Origin: Protopterus annectens
Lineage: Eukaryota > Chordata > Ceratodontiformes > Protopteridae
Direction of reading: 5' to 3'
Length of the DNA: 64,000 bases
NCBI RefSeq assembly: GCF_019279795.1
Contig: NC_056745.1
Span: 512,600,728 to 512,664,727, forward strand
Positions 63,533-64,000 of the stretch are shown here, in pieces. Within the stretch, counting starts at the first letter, position 1. Every line of letters starts with the position of its first letter. The translations under genes were made by a program, and so were the position numbers. The notes under the pieces are model-generated. The model was given only the letters and a program-made list of their open reading frames with translations. It had not been told where the DNA came from and searched no databases.

Positions 63533-64000
63533 GCAGCGAGGTTGAGTGTTTTCAGCTGACTGTGAAGGGTTTTGTAGTTGTTCTGAGTCAGCAGAAGGGG
63601 TATTAGAGGCAGGGACCAGGGAGGAGTATGCGTTAGGCTCCTCATGAGTGGATACCAGTGTTGCCTTGGCCAATCTGGAGCAATCAGTATCATCCTCGGT
63701 TTGTCTGTTCTTGCTTTCAAAAGCACCTTGGACAGAAGAGGCAGAGGTGGAAATGCATAAACTGTCCATGCTGTCCAACTGAAAGAAAGGGCGTCCACTT
63801 TCCAGGCCTTTGGATGGAAGGTCCTTGAACAAAACTTTTTCAATTGATGGTTCCTGTGGGAGGCAAAAAGATCTATGTCTGGCCTCCCCCACGCTTCGAT
63901 TTCCGTAAACATCTTTGGATGCAACTTCCATTCGTGTGGATCAGTCATATTCCTGCTCAGAGTGTCTGCCAGTGTGTTTTCCAGTCCTGGCAAGTACTGT
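63517..64000 (-). pseudogene. D1c ORF2, MT-like C-terminal part
   Basis: The frame 63993-63517 is open: ENTLADTLSRNMTDPHEWKL (end of RNase H), DIDLFASHRNHQLKKFCSRT, WTAWTVYAFPPLPLLSKVLL, ILIAPDWPRQHWYPLM, then AAWKIP-stop. The rest of ORF2 is outside the window, so its overall state is unknown. Confidence 0.7.

Larger units (their letters stand above)
61947..64000 (-). mobile_element. DIRS element D1c, 3' part, runs off the window
   Basis: This is a third D1 copy: left terminus AGTACAGTTTTGTACC at 61947 after GAGAAA, left ITR with TATATAAG near 62117, ICR 62365-62450, ORF3 62462-63532, and the MT-like end of ORF2 to the window edge. It is inserted in D4d gag and is very similar to D1a. Confidence 0.85.

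Overview
This is eukaryotic DNA, almost certainly from a vertebrate with a very large, repeat-filled genome; an amphibian (salamander or caecilian) or a lungfish is my inference. Only one host coding piece is recognisable in 64 kb: a 116-bp exon at 28959-29074 (minus strand) with good splice sites. It encodes the conserved start of the C-terminal region of the mRNA 3'-end processing factor CPSF6. The rest is intron-like sequence carrying a dense stack of mobile elements.

The stack is made of DIRS-type tyrosine-recombinase retrotransposons. Every one has its genes on the minus strand, the same sense as the CPSF6 exon. Full copies are about 5.5-5.6 kb. Read 5' to 3' on the minus strand, each has: an inverted terminal repeat (ITR) with a TATA box; a conserved leader; a gag-like ORF1 starting with a Cys/His cluster; ORF2 with reverse transcriptase (RT, YLDD), RNase H and a DIRS methyltransferase-like module; an overlapping ORF3 with tyrosine recombinase (YR, R..HxxR..W..Y); an internal complementary region (ICR); and the other ITR. 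I separate six sequence families, D1-D6 (my labels).

Layout: 1-1143 LINE 3' end (+). 1144-3891 D3a gag half, broken by a second LINE piece (1761-2502). 3892-7221 plus 18404-19420 D3b, which contains D1a (7222-12744 plus 18365-18403), which in turn contains D2a (12745-18364). 19421-20650 D4a gag/leader fragment. 20651-21260 unassigned. 21261-28219 a D4 fold-back derivative (D4b) split by a full D2 copy, D2b (21468-27098). 28220-33150 mainly host intron, with the CPSF6 exon, a solitary D4 terminus (30575-30835) and a LINE tail (about 31890-32195). 33160-33434 gag relic. 33435-51094 D5a, containing D1b (37451-43012, the best preserved D1 copy) and D3c (44391-51054), the latter carrying a Penelope-like element (48977-50906, + strand). 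51095-52676 D6 relics. 52677-61946 D4d, containing D3d (55269-60759). 61947-64000 start of D1c, which runs off the window.

Within an element the genes would cooperate as known for DIRS elements: Gag packages the RNA, RT/RNase H makes cDNA, the ICR joins the two dissimilar ends into a circle, and the YR integrates the circle without a staggered cut. Every copy here has at least one lesion, so none looks autonomous as it stands. The intact pieces (a fully open YR frame in D2b, a gag with a single nonsense codon in D1b) suggest fairly recent activity. Boundaries of nested pieces come from comparing copies by eye and may be off by a few bases; boundaries of degenerate copies may be off by tens of bases.
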